Below, in pieces: positions 43,821-55,747 of a DNA stretch of 64,000 bases. The notes beneath the pieces are model-generated. The model was given only the letters and a program-made list of their open reading frames with translations. It was not told the DNA's origin and did no database searches. Made by a program: the position numbers and the translations under genes. Source of the stretch: Phragmites australis (lineage: Eukaryota; Streptophyta; Magnoliopsida; Poales; Poaceae); NCBI RefSeq assembly GCF_958298935.1, contig NC_084944.1, positions 20,801,679 to 20,865,678 of the forward strand, in the 5' to 3' direction. Within the stretch, counting starts at the first letter, position 1. Each line of letters starts with the position of its first letter.

Positions 43821-44555
43821 TGTTAGTGGAAGAGAATATCTTCCACGATCAAGTATGGTGAGAGTTTCTTCTAAGGAGGATACTCCATATTGGAGATGAA
43901 TTTGAGAGTAAGGAACACCCAAGTGTGTTGATAGTAAAAAGAGATTGGTCAGGGAGAGTGTCTGTATCCCCCGACCTGATGGCCACGGCCCCGTACTTAT
44001 AGTGCTACCCGTAGTGTAACGTACAAGTTATCACCATGTAACAAAGATCTAGGACCAGCCGAATTACATGGCTCAGGCCTAGGTAACTTCTTTTTACCTC
44101 ACTCAGGAGATAAATATCTACCACGGCAAATACAGGGGCACAAGTAATCTTGGGGGTGCGATACTGAGCCGGTCGCCGATTGCGGCACGACACCGCACTG
44201 TCATAGGTGTCTAAATGACCTCCACTTGCACTGGGATGTTAGGATGGTCACCACTTGCACTGGCATTAATCGACCATCACTTTGTGCCAAGTCGGTCACA
44301 GGGGGTGTCCTTCTTTCCCCGATATTATCCTCGGAGGCCTGGTGCTTCTTTTGAGCTTCGAGAAGACCACCTAGCCATCGAAGGGTTGGGGCTCTGGGAG
44401 ACTAGGCTCCGGAAGGCTGGGGTTCCGGAGGGATCCATAGTCTCCGGAGGCAGAAACCCCTACTAGGAGTCCGGAGCCCAAAGGCTCTGAAGGGTCCTTC
44501 AATAGCGACCCTTAACTTTAACTAATGTCTGCAGGCTGGGGTATTTCCCCCAACA
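43821..44555 (-). mobile_element. 5' LTR of Tat element B (735 bp)
   Basis: On the minus strand starts TGTTGGGGGAAATACCCC (44555) and ends CCACTAACA (43821). CTATAAGT-like promoter near 43997. Flank CCAGC follows at 44556. Confidence 0.82.
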
Positions 44556-44734
44556 CCAGCGATGCAAAGATTGTGCTGGGGCAGCATGCTGGAAAGAGGG
44601 TTTTTCTGCCTCGGATCCCCTTGTGCCCCTCTGATGATGAGATGTTCCCTTTCTAGTTTAAAAGGAAGTAGTTTCCTATCAGGCTCAGCTTCGCCATGAC
44701 AGTCAACAAGGCATAGGGCAGACCATCCCCAATG
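44556..44734 (+). pseudogene. Helitron helicase, C-terminal part 1
   Basis: Reads SDAKIVLGQHAGKRVFLPRI, PLCPSDDEMFPF, RLSFAMTVNKA and GQTIPN, the late helicase motifs of plant Helitron proteins. Three stops (TAG) replace expected Arg/Gln codons. The 3500-bp solo LTR then interrupts it after GQTIPN; CAATG at 44730-44734 is the left target copy. Confidence 0.85.
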
Positions 44735-47700
44735 TGTCACACCCGGTTTTAACGGCCAAAACCAGATGCGGCTTATGTGTGCCCAAGATGTTCAACACAC
44801 ATAAGGACGCCACGAGTGAAGTAACAAAAGCAATACTTTTATTAAATAAACATTAAACTCTTACAGCAATTGACATATATTGTCTTCTATGAAGATATCT
44901 GCAGCGGAACAGAAGCACTGGTGCCCAACAACACCGCAGGCAACCGACCGGGAGACACGCGCCTAGAACATCACAACCTCGTCTTGATAATCTTGAACAT
45001 CTTCACTCACTGAGCAGCAGCATACATGTCGCATGGTATAGGGAAAATAGCAAGTGTGAGCACATGATGCGCTCATCAAGTGTGGGAAAAATAATGATAT
45101 GTAGGCTTATATCAAGAATAGGCTAACACAAGGGTTTATTTGCATAAATGCGAGTAATGAAAACATATTTGGACTCAAAAGTATTAAACAATTATTAAGT
45201 GAATGTAACCCATACAACCCAACACACAGCATACAAGGCTCCCCACCTTGCATACCATAACCGTCTAGTACTCCCTATACCAGAACCATAACCACAACCA
45301 TCTAGTACTCCCTGTACCATAACCATAACCACAACCATCTAGTACTCCCTGTACCAGAACCACAACCAAACTCATAACCCAAACTCATAACCACAACCCA
45401 CTAATCATGTGAGGATCCAAGTCTCTCATATCCGTGAGCACGGCTGTTATAACAGTTTTACACTCTACAGAGGTTGTCCAGCTTTCCCCACGAGTCAGTA
45501 AATTCCATGTTGCCGTGTTCGCGAAACACTTAACACACGCCAGTGGTGTGCCGTCAAGAATCACTATATGACACTTTCCACTAACCAAAGACTAATCCAG
45601 TATGTGTCTGCCCACTAGGTTTCACCGCAGGCTTTACGCAAGCTAAGCTCCTACCCAGAAGCCCCCTTTTGTGCTGACCCAACACACACTGGATAGACTC
45701 TAATCAGTATGTCACGCCTTACCCATATCAACCTTGTGGTTGGTACGTTACTTCTTGGGTTGTCACTCCACGAACCGGTCCTTACTTAGGTTACTTGAGC
45801 AAACACTAAACCAACATCATAACCATGATAACCATCAAAACTACTTTTCTCAAGGCCTAAGGTTTCATGTTGCTAGACCATTAATACATTAACGACCATT
45901 GTTGCATATGTTCATTAGTCAAGATTATGACACTTCTCAACATTCCAAAAGCATGGCTAAGCAATCTACCTACAAAGACACCTAACCATAAACCATCTAG
46001 GTTCCAAGGGATGATAAGAGAAAATCTAGGGAAAACCCTAACATAGGTGACTACCCATCATATTGACTCTGCATGCAATTTTGTAAAACAAAACATTTAA
46101 AACATAGGTTCAATATGATCAAGGACACTTGCCTTTTACCCAATGCTGCTCAGTGTTGTCAAAATCTTGGTCTTGAAGTCCCTCGAACTGCTCCGGAACG
46201 TTGTCGACTAATTGCAAGAACTACCGACAAACAACATAAAGGAAACACTAAGAACAACATACCAAACATCATTAAAACACTTTAAAAATACTATGGTTGG
46301 ATAGGAATGATTTTAGGAACATTTAGACGCAAGAATTGTCTAAATCAGAGTTTAGATGAAAAGAGAACATCTTTCGGGAGATGGATTAGGCTGAAAAGGA
46401 AAAACTAGTTTACTGGAGTTATCTTCCTATGGGAAAGGTTTTATTGCACAATCACTGTGTCAGGCTTGACAACATACTTATGCAAGATTCAAGAAGTGTA
46501 GGGCAGACTAGACTTCACTGACTAGGTTAAGGAGACTAGACTTCACTCCCTGTACAAATGGGGATGAGCTCCTAGGGTAACGTATAAGACTCCATGGGAC
46601 ACGCCGTGACGCGGTTGGTGCATCCATACGGCTTTCGGATTGACGGGAAACGCGAATGCAAATTCGGTGCGTGCGCAGAACTCGTGCAGAAACCGGACAG
46701 CGGGTATGTTGACCTTGATTTCGATAGTTTGGCTGCTCTACTGGCTGAACCGGTTGGTGAGGGCGTGGGGAACATCATGGGACATGCACCGGTAAAACGG
46801 CTTGGTGATTTGACCTCTGGTCGGTCAGGAACATCGATGCCAATCGGCTACAGCGCGGCTGTCTCACGGCTGTCTGCGACGGCGACGACCGTGGCAATGT
46901 ACATCGGGCTTTGACCGGGGCTAGGGCTTGGCTAGGGACTTAGTATGATACTAAAACAGTAGTAAGGGAGGAGAAAAAGGGGTCCTCACCTTGTTTTGAT
47001 GGTGGAAGAAGGAGGATTCACGGAAAAGACAACGTAGCGCATCACGGGCGACGACAGCGGCGGCTCCGGCGAACGGCGATGCTCCGGCGATGCACGGACA
47101 AGGCAGCAGCGACTTCTAGGGCTTGGGGGCATGGAATAGCGGTAGGAGAGGGTGTGCATCTCATATATATAGGGCTAGGGGCGGCTGGTTGAGGTGGAGT
47201 CCAAACCGAACACGAATTGGATTCGAGTTCGAGTCGGTTACAATTTCTTTTTTCGCAGCTCTATATTCTGAGGATGATATCTCCATTTTCCGGACTCTAA
47301 ATTGGACGTTTCTTGATTCTAAATTGTAGTACTTGAAAATATCTACAACTTTGGTAGTCATTGGAACTTCTGAAAACGTCATATTGATTTTCAAAACTGT
47401 GCCACAAGATAAACTGTTTGAACTCGGACTTCTCTGCGCAGCACTGATTTCGGGGTCCATAACTCCTAGGTCCATTATCCAAAAGGTGATTTCCATAGTT
47501 TCAAATCGAAGCTCTCGACGAGACCTACAACTCTGGTATTGTCGAGTTTTGCATTTGAGACCGTTTTGAACTCCGAAACGTCATGAGAATATGAGGCTGT
47601 ATAGGACTCCGCGAAAATTTACAGATTTCGTGGATCCTTTGTTGGGTCATCTAGAAGACTTGACTAAGGGTTTGAACTTGAGCGAGATTGAGTCCAAAGA

Positions 47701-48234
47701 CACTTTAGGTACATATAGGGTTTAGAAAAGAAACTTTTGTAGAGAAATTTGAATAGAGTTTGAATTTGAATTGTGTTCGGAGTGAATTTAAGAGAAACTT
47801 TTGTAGATAAGGAATTTGAATTTAGATTTTGGGTAGAATTTGAGAAAGAGGAGAGATTGACTTTAAACGAGGATTTGGATAAGATTTGAATTGAACTAGA
47901 GAAGGATAAGATATGATCAAGGATTGAATAGATGATGAATTCAAAGATTTTGAATTCCAACCATTAAGATCCTTAACTTATTCACTATTGAGTTTTGTAA
48001 AAACCTTTTCAAAATCTTTTTCACTCAAAACACCAAAGAGAAAGAAAAGGAAAAAGAACTCTAATGCATTTACCTGGCTCCTAACAAAACTCAGCATGCA
48101 ATGCACAGAAAATAATAACCTATATTGATTGATTGATTAAGAAAATAGGTTTTAAACCTATACTACTAGTGAATCTATGCAATAATCTTGGAAAATTTTA
48201 GATATTTGAAAAATCTGAAAATCAAGATGTTACA
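44735..48234 (-). mobile_element. Solo long LTR (3500 bp), TSD CAATG
   Basis: Exact 5-bp duplication CAATG (44730-44734, 48235-48239) with ends TGTCACACCC and GATGTTACA. Removing it restores the Helitron frame (GQTIPN joined to VSIYLPELVFS). On the minus strand it has a TATA-rich box (CTATATATATGAG near 47160), a GC-rich leader (47000-47130) and a candidate splice donor AACAAGGTGAGG near 46994, followed by AT-rich sequence: the plan of a spliced 5' untranslated region. No gag or pol. Short frames such as 46594-46914 do not resemble proteins. The homologous end at 1-891 is inverted. Confidence 0.9.
45261..45370. repeat. 37-bp microsatellite-like triplet
   Basis: Three units of CCATCTAGTACTCCCTGTAC plus CAGAACCATAACCACAA. 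The copy at 290-350 has about two units, so the number varies between copies of this LTR. Confidence 0.75.
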
Positions 48235-48423
48235 CAATGTCAGCATTTACCTGCCCGAGCTGGTGTTCTCTAACGGTCAGTTATACATTGCATTATCTAG
48301 AGCCACCACTAGAGCGAACATCAGGATCCTCGTTGGAGCTCTCCACTAGTCCTCGTTGGAGCACCCACGGAAGAGTTTAGCTCCCTCTTGATCCACGCAA
48401 GGATCAGGTGCTTTAGGTGGTAA
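48235..48423 (+). pseudogene. Helitron helicase, C-terminal end
   Basis: VSIYLPELVFSNGQLYIALS and RATTRANIRILVGALH, the last helicase motif (the Q-x-Y-x-A-x-S-R block), then a stop at about 48347. The remaining 75 bp to 48423 hold no clear CTRR end or hairpin that I can call, so the Helitron 3' terminus is not placed. Confidence 0.85.
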
Positions 48424-49316
48424 TGATGAGGACATCACTTATTTACATACACACGCTACAAGTGATCCTCCGGTGATTGATCCATTACAAGGACCGATTA
48501 CACGGGCTCATACACGTCGTTTAACTCATGAGGTGAATTCGTTACTCGCTGTCCATACTACTAATTATAAGGATGGGATGCTATTCAATTTTTGTGAATT
48601 TTTTATACTTAGGAATATGGGAGAAGCACCTATGGAACAGCCAAGTTGGACGGGGCTCAAGCCAACTTCAAGTCAGAGTCGGAACTCGATTCGGATTCAG
48701 CAGACAGTGACGCGCTAAAATGACCATAGCTTCTTCATATGGAGTCCAAATAAGGTGTTCTTTGATGCGTTGGAAAGCTAAGGACGATAACTTTGTTTTC
48801 GTACTGGTCCAAGCTCCAGATTCACGGTGGATTATTTTGTGTCATCAAAACAATGTACTGTGTCACAATTTTGGGCCATATCGGGCCTTGTAAATGTGTT
48901 CGGGTCTAAGCCCAAGTTGTGGACACCCCCCTGGTCGCCCAAAACCCTAGCACACCCCTCTTCATATATCTAGCAGCCATCGTCATAGAGTTTTTGGGTT
49001 TTGCTTAGATTAATCTGTCATTGAACAGTTTCGCCGTCGTTCGGTTTGTGAAACCCCAACTCATGAGCTTAATCATATTTGCAATTTCAGATTGTGTTCT
49101 TCCGTGTTCTTGCTTGTGTTCTTGATTCGCTTGCAGGAATTAGCCTTCTTGGCGAGGTCAATCGTGCCGCGCACTGTTGATAACCAACGGAGCAGTGGTG
49201 TAGCGATTGCAAGGGTTGCGTTCTGTCCTGATCGGAAGCCTTGGATCATCAACGTCGAGTCTCCACCGATCGACTTACCATTTCCTAACGGAAGATTGGG
49301 CCTAATCCTCTCATCA
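48424..49316 (+). mobile_element. Solo LTR of a CRM-lineage relative (893 bp), TSD GGTAA
   Basis: Starts TGATGAGGACATCAC like the CRM LTR, ends CCTCTCATCA, and has GGTAA on both sides (48419-48423, 49317-49321). Within it the frame to 48718 encodes PLQGPITRAHTRRLTHEVNS, the pol tail with the CR-like motif, followed by a Ser/Gln-rich end. The rest (GTTTCGCCGTCGTTCGGTTTGTGA, TAGCCTTCTTGGCGAGGTCA) matches the U5 part of the CRM LTR. It is a diverged family of the same lineage reduced to one LTR. Confidence 0.85.
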
Positions 49317-49321
49317 GGTAA

Positions 49322-49769
49322 TCCTTCGCTCCAGATCAGTGGGCTCCAAACCGGCACATCATCATCTTGGGGATTCAACAAGTCACCACTATGAAGGTCA
49401 TGAAGAACAATGCTACCAAACCATCTAGGTGACACCAATCAACAAGAGTAATAAGCTAAGAACCTCACTTGACCTAATCTAGTCCATAGAGGTGTATGGA
49501 TGAACATAGGGCTACTCTCCTAGAACTAATGATATCCATAATCTTTAATTAAGGAACATGTAAATCACTCAATGTGATTCTTCTTCCTCTTGACTTTTCA
49601 AAGAAGTGTATGAACTATCCCAATAGCAAAGAGAACCAAAATGAACTAGCCAAGGGGTATTTATAGCCACCAACAAAAACTAGCTATTACCCTCTCAGGC
49701 TCCAGAATTTTAGGTCACCAGACCGTCCAATGTCGAGACCAGTCCAAAAACAGATCAATCTCTGCTATG
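49322..49769. other. Unassigned stretch after CRM solo LTR
   Basis: No gene. The CACCAGACCGTCCAATGTCG segment near 49720 looks like LTR sequence of some grass elements, but I could not define ends. Confidence 0.3.
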
Positions 49770-51572
49770 CGTTGAGCCCAAGAATCAATCCCAACACATA
49801 GTGACTTTATTGGTGATAACATAATAATATCCATAACTTAATCGAATAAATCGTCTTACAAAAGAAACCTTCAAGGTCGAAGAACCAATAAAATTGCTGC
49901 GATCCTAAGCAATTTATTCATCTTCACTTGGCAACTCCACAGGCAATTGACGGAGAACACCACCCTAAACTGCACCTTCTTCCATGAAGTCTTCAAGATC
50001 TTCCCCAACTGAGTGTGGTTTGGGTATAGCAAGTGTGAGTACATGTTGTACTCCGCAAGTTATGAGGAAAAGTATGTATAAGAATGCCTTAACAAGAATA
50101 AGGATAATTTATCTCTTTTGTAGAAAAACAACATTTGTTTCAAAATAGTTCAAAAGTGAGTAATTAATTAAGTGAATGATAGTAAATTAAATAATGACCT
50201 CAAGATTTCCACATCTTTACTTAACCAAAGATTCCACCACCTCAACCACAGTTCTCACCACCAAGGTTGACAAAACCAAACACCTCAACCATGGCTCCCA
50301 CCACTGTGATTGACCAACACCTCAGCCGTGGTTCCTCCCACCACAGCTGATCATACTAACTAAACCATCATGTTCTAATCATGTGAGGGCTCCTTGCCAC
50401 TCGTGACTGTGAGCATGACTGATTAACTATTTTTACACTTTGTAGAGGTTGTGCACTTTACCCACAAGTCATGATTTCCATTATATTCGTGTTAGCTAGA
50501 CACTTACACACTTCTAAGGTGGTTGCTAGGAAATCATTACAAAGCCTTTACAAATCCCTTCTCAACACATGCATGCCTGCTGATGTTTCACTAGTGTGGG
50601 AGTACACCCTCCATAATGGTATCCACCTCTTGTGCCACGTAGTTCCAAGAACTACATCCTTCCGTCCATATACCACCATCTGCCCTACACTATGTTGAGA
50701 AAACAGCTAATTAATCGGCTAGGCATGTCTCATATCAGGCTTGTGGTTGTACTGTTAACTCGGAATGATCGCTCCATGAACCGGTCCTTAGATTTAAGCA
50801 AGACTACCACAAATCCAAGCGTACAACCTATACCGGTCTCATCTAAATCATTTTCTCCAATCCTAATTCCATGTTGCTACAAAAATTAGATCATCATCTT
50901 TTATCATAGTTGCATTGGACCATTATTATGTTCAGTTGAGCCATTATCATTATAACCATCACAAAAAGCAAGGTTAAGCACGATCTACCATTCCATAGCC
51001 GAAACCATAAAAATGGCGACAAACGTGTTAAAGGAAAACTAGGGTATAACCTAACTTTGGATTCTAGACAATATTATTAGCATCATGTTTGTAAAACAAA
51101 ACATTTAAAAAACTAGGATCAACAAGGTCAGGGCACAATACTTAGTCAGGTCTTCAACGAAGTCTTGGTTTTGAAGTCCTTCCTGCTCCTCCAGAACGTT
51201 AGTGTCTACTCGCAAAAATAAGAGGAAAGACACACACAAAAAAAACACCAAGAACCAAGAAGAACCAAATAGCAGACAACAAATAGTGTGACTAAATAGA
51301 TTAGAATTTTTTGATAATTTTGGCACAAAATGGATCAAATCAGAGCTACAAATTGAAAGTTAGGGCTTATAAAAAATAAAACAGGATAACAAGATTAACT
51401 ACATGTGAAACTATGTGATTAGGAATTTTTCTAGAATTTTCCAAAGCAATCTATGATTTTATAGGATTTTTCTAGCATTTATTAGAATTTAGTGGAAATA
51501 TTTAACTAAAGAAAAACATTGAACAAAATTATTAACTTTTTATTTACTAAATTATTAGAATTATTTTACTCA
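49770..51572 (-). mobile_element. Decayed, truncated relative of the long LTR family
   Basis: Same layout and many shared blocks with 44800-46260: TAGCAAGTGTGAGTACATG, CTAATCATGTGAGGGCTCC, GTAGAGGTTGTGCACTTTACCC, CGTTAGTGTCTACTCGCAA. It is much more diverged, lacks a GC-rich leader, and is cut where Copia copy 2 starts at about 51573. No coding capacity. Confidence 0.55.
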
Positions 51573-52135
51573 GAAATTGAGGCATTGTGAATGACTCAGA
51601 ATCGGCACGATATGATCAATTCGATAAGAGTTTCATGGCGATTTCATAGATGCGACCTATGTATTCCCTCGACCCCCCCCCCCCCGCCTGTTGACCGGCC
51701 AGAGGGACTACCGTTACATAGCGTACACGCATAGATTGTTATAGTAACATGATCCTGTCACGACATTAGGATTTGATTCAACGCTTAACTCATTTTTGCA
51801 GAGAATGTTGTGACTGGTATGGCCTTGTTATGTATGTGATGCATGTGTGTAATTTTCATGGCTTGCATGTCATGGTTAATTGCAGCCCAAGGCTGTCATG
51901 TTATTGTATAACGGCCTGTGTGCTGACGTGTGATGCTTCATTTTCTCATGTAATTCGTCTAGTGCTACTAGGTGTAGTAGACTAGTACATGATCATGGAG
52001 GCTTGAAGCATAATGACCCGGAGGACAAGAACTATGGCGATGGAGATCACCATGTAAAAGGGGCCATACGATGTCACAGTTAATATGATTGCCTGTGATG
52101 TTTATTTATGTTCTTGTCATACTATTCTTTCATGA

Positions 52136-55100
52136 AAGGAATATGTTCTAGAGGTTCCTTATCCTGATGAACCAGCTGATAATGCATCTGCCGCTGATCA
52201 GAGGGCTTACGAGAAGCACACCAATGATTCACTTGATGTTAGTTGTCTCATGCTCGACAGTATGTCCTTTGAGCTTCAGAAGCAATATGAGAACAGGGAT
52301 GCCCATGATATGATTGTGGGAGTTCGAGGCATGTTTGAGAACCAAGCTCAGGTCGAGAGGTTCAACACCTCGAAGTCTTTGTTTACGTGCAGGTTGGCAG
52401 AAGGCAGTCCAGTTAGTCCTCATGTGATCAAGATTATTGGTTACATTGAGAGCCTGGAAAAACATGGTTTTCCCCTTAGCCCTGAGTTGGCTACGGATGT
52501 GATTCTCCAGTCGCTCCCTGCGAGCTTCGAGCCATTCATTTTGAATTTTCATATGAATGGCATGGAGAAAAGCATGGCTGAACTGCATGGGATGCTAAAG
52601 ACTGTTGAGGAAAGCATTAAGAAAAGCTCTAGTCATGTGATGATGGTTCAAAAGGATAGCAAGAAGAGAAAGCACAAGGGCAAGGCTAAAGATTCAAATG
52701 AGATCTCGAGCTCTAAGCTTAAACCTGCTGGAAAGTCCAAGGTTGGCTCTACTGCTTTTAATGCTTGCCACCACTACCATAAGAGTGGTCACTGGAGGAG
52801 GAACTTAAGTTGTACTTGGAAGAACACAAGAAGAAGAAAGGAAGTAAGACTTCCACTTCAGGTATAAATGTTATTGAAATTAATGTTGCTACTCGTCCTA
52901 GTGATTCATGGGTATTTGATACCGGATCGATGATTTATACTTGCAAATCATTGCAGGGACTGAAAAGGACTATGAAGTGTGCAAGAGGCAAGTTGGATGC
53001 TTGCATCGGCAATGGTGCAAAAGTTGTTGTGTTGGCTGTCGGCGTTTATTCCTTATCGCTATCCTCAGGATTAGTTTTGGAATTAAATAATTGTTATTAT
53101 ATTCCTGCCTTGGGAAAAAAACATTATCTCATCTTCATGTTTGGAAGAAGATGGTTATGAATTCATAATAAAGAACAAGTGTTGTTCGATATTTTTGAAT
53201 GGTATGCTCTATGGTAATTGTCCATTGGTGAATGGATTATATATACTAGATCTTGAGGATGTCTCTGTCTATAACATTAATACAAAGAGGGAGAATGAAT
53301 TGTTGGCCCTTGTACATACATATGTATGTGGACCAATGAGTTCTACAGCCAGAGATGGTCTTGAGTACTTCATTATTTTTACCAACGACTTTAGTAGATA
53401 TGGTTACATCTACCTAATGAGGCACACGTGTGAATCCTTTGAAAAGTTCAAGGAGTTCTAGAATGAGGTAAAAAATCATATAGGCAAGACAATTAAACTT
53501 CTATGATCGGATCGTGGAGGTGAATATTTGAGCCATGAGTTTGGTGATCATCTAAAGCGATGTGGAATTGTTCCACAGTTGACTCCCCCGGGTACGCCCC
53601 GATGGAATGCGGTTTCCGAATAGAGGAACCGAACCTTGTTAGACATGGTCTGGTCAATGATGAGCCGATCTGATCTTCCATTGTCCTTTTGGGAATACGC
53701 TATAGAAACTGCTGCTTTCGCTTTAAATATTGTAAAATCTAAAGTTGTATAAAAGATACCATATGAGATATGGACCAGGAAGCGTCCAGGATTGTCTTTC
53801 CTTAAGATATGGGGTTGTGAGGCCTATGTAAAACGTTTGACATCCTATAAGCTCACTCCCAAATCTGATAAATGCTTCTTTGTGGGGTATCCTAGGGAAA
53901 CAAAAGGATATTATTTCTATAACCGGGAAGAAGGAAAAGTGTTTGTCGCTAGGAATGGTGTCTTTTTGGAGAAAGAGTTTCTCTCGAAGGGAGTTGGTGG
54001 GAGCATGGTTCAACCCAAAGAAATTCGGGAAACACCAGAAGTGTTTCAGCTCCTACTAAACCACAATTCGATATGCAAGGTGTTGCAGAACCTGTTGTGG
54101 AGACACCAGCCCCACGTCGGTCGGAAAGGGTCAGTCGTGCACCAAAGAGGATTATGTTCCTAACCACGGAGCAACGCAACATATTATTGTTTGACAATGA
54201 TGAACCTAAGACCTACTCGGAACTGATGGTGGGACCGGACTTTGAGAAATGGCTTGGATCCATGAGATCTGAGTTAGAATCCATGTGAGAGAATCAAGTT
54301 TGGAACTTGGTCGATCCACCCGATAGTGTAAAAACCATTGAGTGTAAATGGGTTTTTTAGAAAAAGATAGACGTTGATGGAAATGTTCACATCTAGAAGG
54401 CACGATTGGTGGCGAAAGGTTTTAGGCAAATTCAAGGTGTTGATTATGATGAAACATTTTTGCCCGTCGCAATGCTAAAGTCTATCCGGATCATCCTAGC
54501 AATTGCCACATATTATGACTATGAGATATGGCAAATGGATGTCAAAACAACTTTCCTTAATGGAAACCTAAGTGAGGATGTGTACATGACACAGCCTGAA
54601 GGTTTTGTCGATCCGAAGAATGCTAGGAAGATATGCAAGCTGCAAAAGTCCATCTATGGGCTAAAGTAAGCTTCTTGGTGTTGGAATCTTTGTTTTGATG
54701 AAGTGATCAAAGGGTTTGGTTTCATCAAGAATGGAAGAAGGCTAGTGGGAGCGCACTTGTGTTTCTGTTCTTATATGTAGATGACATATTGATCGGAAAC
54801 AATATTTCAATGCTTGATGCTGTCAAATATTCGTTGAGAAAGAGTTTCTCAATGAAAGATATTGGAGAGGCAGCATACATATTGGGCATAAAGATCTATA
54901 GAGATAGGTTGAGAAGGTTGATCGGATTGAGCCAAAGCACGTACATCGACAAGGTATTGAAACGGTTCAGTATTCCAAGAAATGTTTCTTGCCAATGTCA
55001 CATGGCATCACTCTCAACAAGAGTCAGTGTCCGTCGACACCTGATGAGCTCGAGAGGATGAGTGCGATCCCATATGCTTCCGCAATCAGGTCCATCATGT

Positions 55101-55747
55101 ATGCCATGCTTTGTACATGCCTAGATGTCTCCTATGCTCTAAGTGTTATGAGTAGATACCAATCAAACCCGGGTGAATGTCACTGGGCAATGGTAAAGAG
55201 TATCCTCAAGTACTTGAGAAGAACTTTGGATATGTTCCTAGTCTACGAAGGTGAGGAGGAGCTCATTGTAAATGGTTACACCGATGCTAGCTTCCAAAAT
55301 GACAAAGACAATTTCAAATCGAAGTCTAGTTTTGTGTTTTGCTTTAATGGAGGCGCGGTGAGTTGGAAGAGTTCCAAGAAAGAAACGGTTGCAGATTAAA
55401 TGATGGAAGCCAAGTACATTGCAGCTTCTGAAGCTGCAAAAGAGGCTGTTTGAGTAAGAAAATTTGTTTTTGAGTTGGGTGTGATCTCTACTGTGTCTAG
55501 TCCAATGGGCCTCTATTGTGATAATAGTGGTGCCATTGCACAAGCCAAGGAGCCTAGGTCGCACCAAAAGTCCAAGCACATACTACGATGCTATCACCTC
55601 ATTCGAGAGATCATTGATAGAGGTGATGTAAAGATATGCAAGGAGCACACGGATTCAAATATTGCTGATCCATTGATGAAGCCTCTCTCACAGCCCAAGC
55701 ATGAGGTGTACTTGAGCTCTATGGGTATAAGATACTTGCGTAATTGA
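52136..55747 (+). pseudogene. gag-pol: Copia gag-pol, heavily broken
   Basis: Colinear with 12920-16757 but with many stops and frameshifts. The zinc knuckle is changed (CHHYHKSGHWRRN), a segment of about 190 bp with the integrase zinc region is deleted at about 53287 (between INTKR and ENELLALVH), the first integrase catalytic Asp is Tyr (HTYVCGP), and reverse transcriptase has lost one residue after YVDD. The RNase H part is readable to DPLMKPLSQPKHEV and a stop at 55747. It gives a useful outgroup: it keeps TAT where element 1 has its TAA stop. Confidence 0.88.

Larger units (their letters stand above)
30336..44555 (-). mobile_element. Tat-like gypsy element B, non-autonomous, with nested CRM element
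   Basis: LTRs at 30336-30843 and 43821-44555 and flanks CCATC/CCAGC (30331-30335, 44556-44560), a 5-bp duplication with one mismatch. Order on the minus strand matches element A: LTR, primer site (43798-43820), gag remnant split by the CRM element, AT-rich repeats, tandem array with 435-bp units, 112-bp array, antisense ORF, short 80-bp repeats, LTR. No pol of its own. The interrupted Helitron protein reads GFQRNAI on the left and SDAKIVLGQHAGKRVFLPR on the right. Confidence 0.85.

Noticed and set aside
46594..46914. 106-codon frame in the long solo LTR as a host gene
   Set aside because: No recognisable motif, inside an LTR bounded by a perfect target duplication, with no homologous frame kept in its relatives here.
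51673..51685. Run of 13 C as a structural or regulatory signal
   Set aside because: A single homopolymer run in decayed sequence; a sequencing or slippage effect is more likely.
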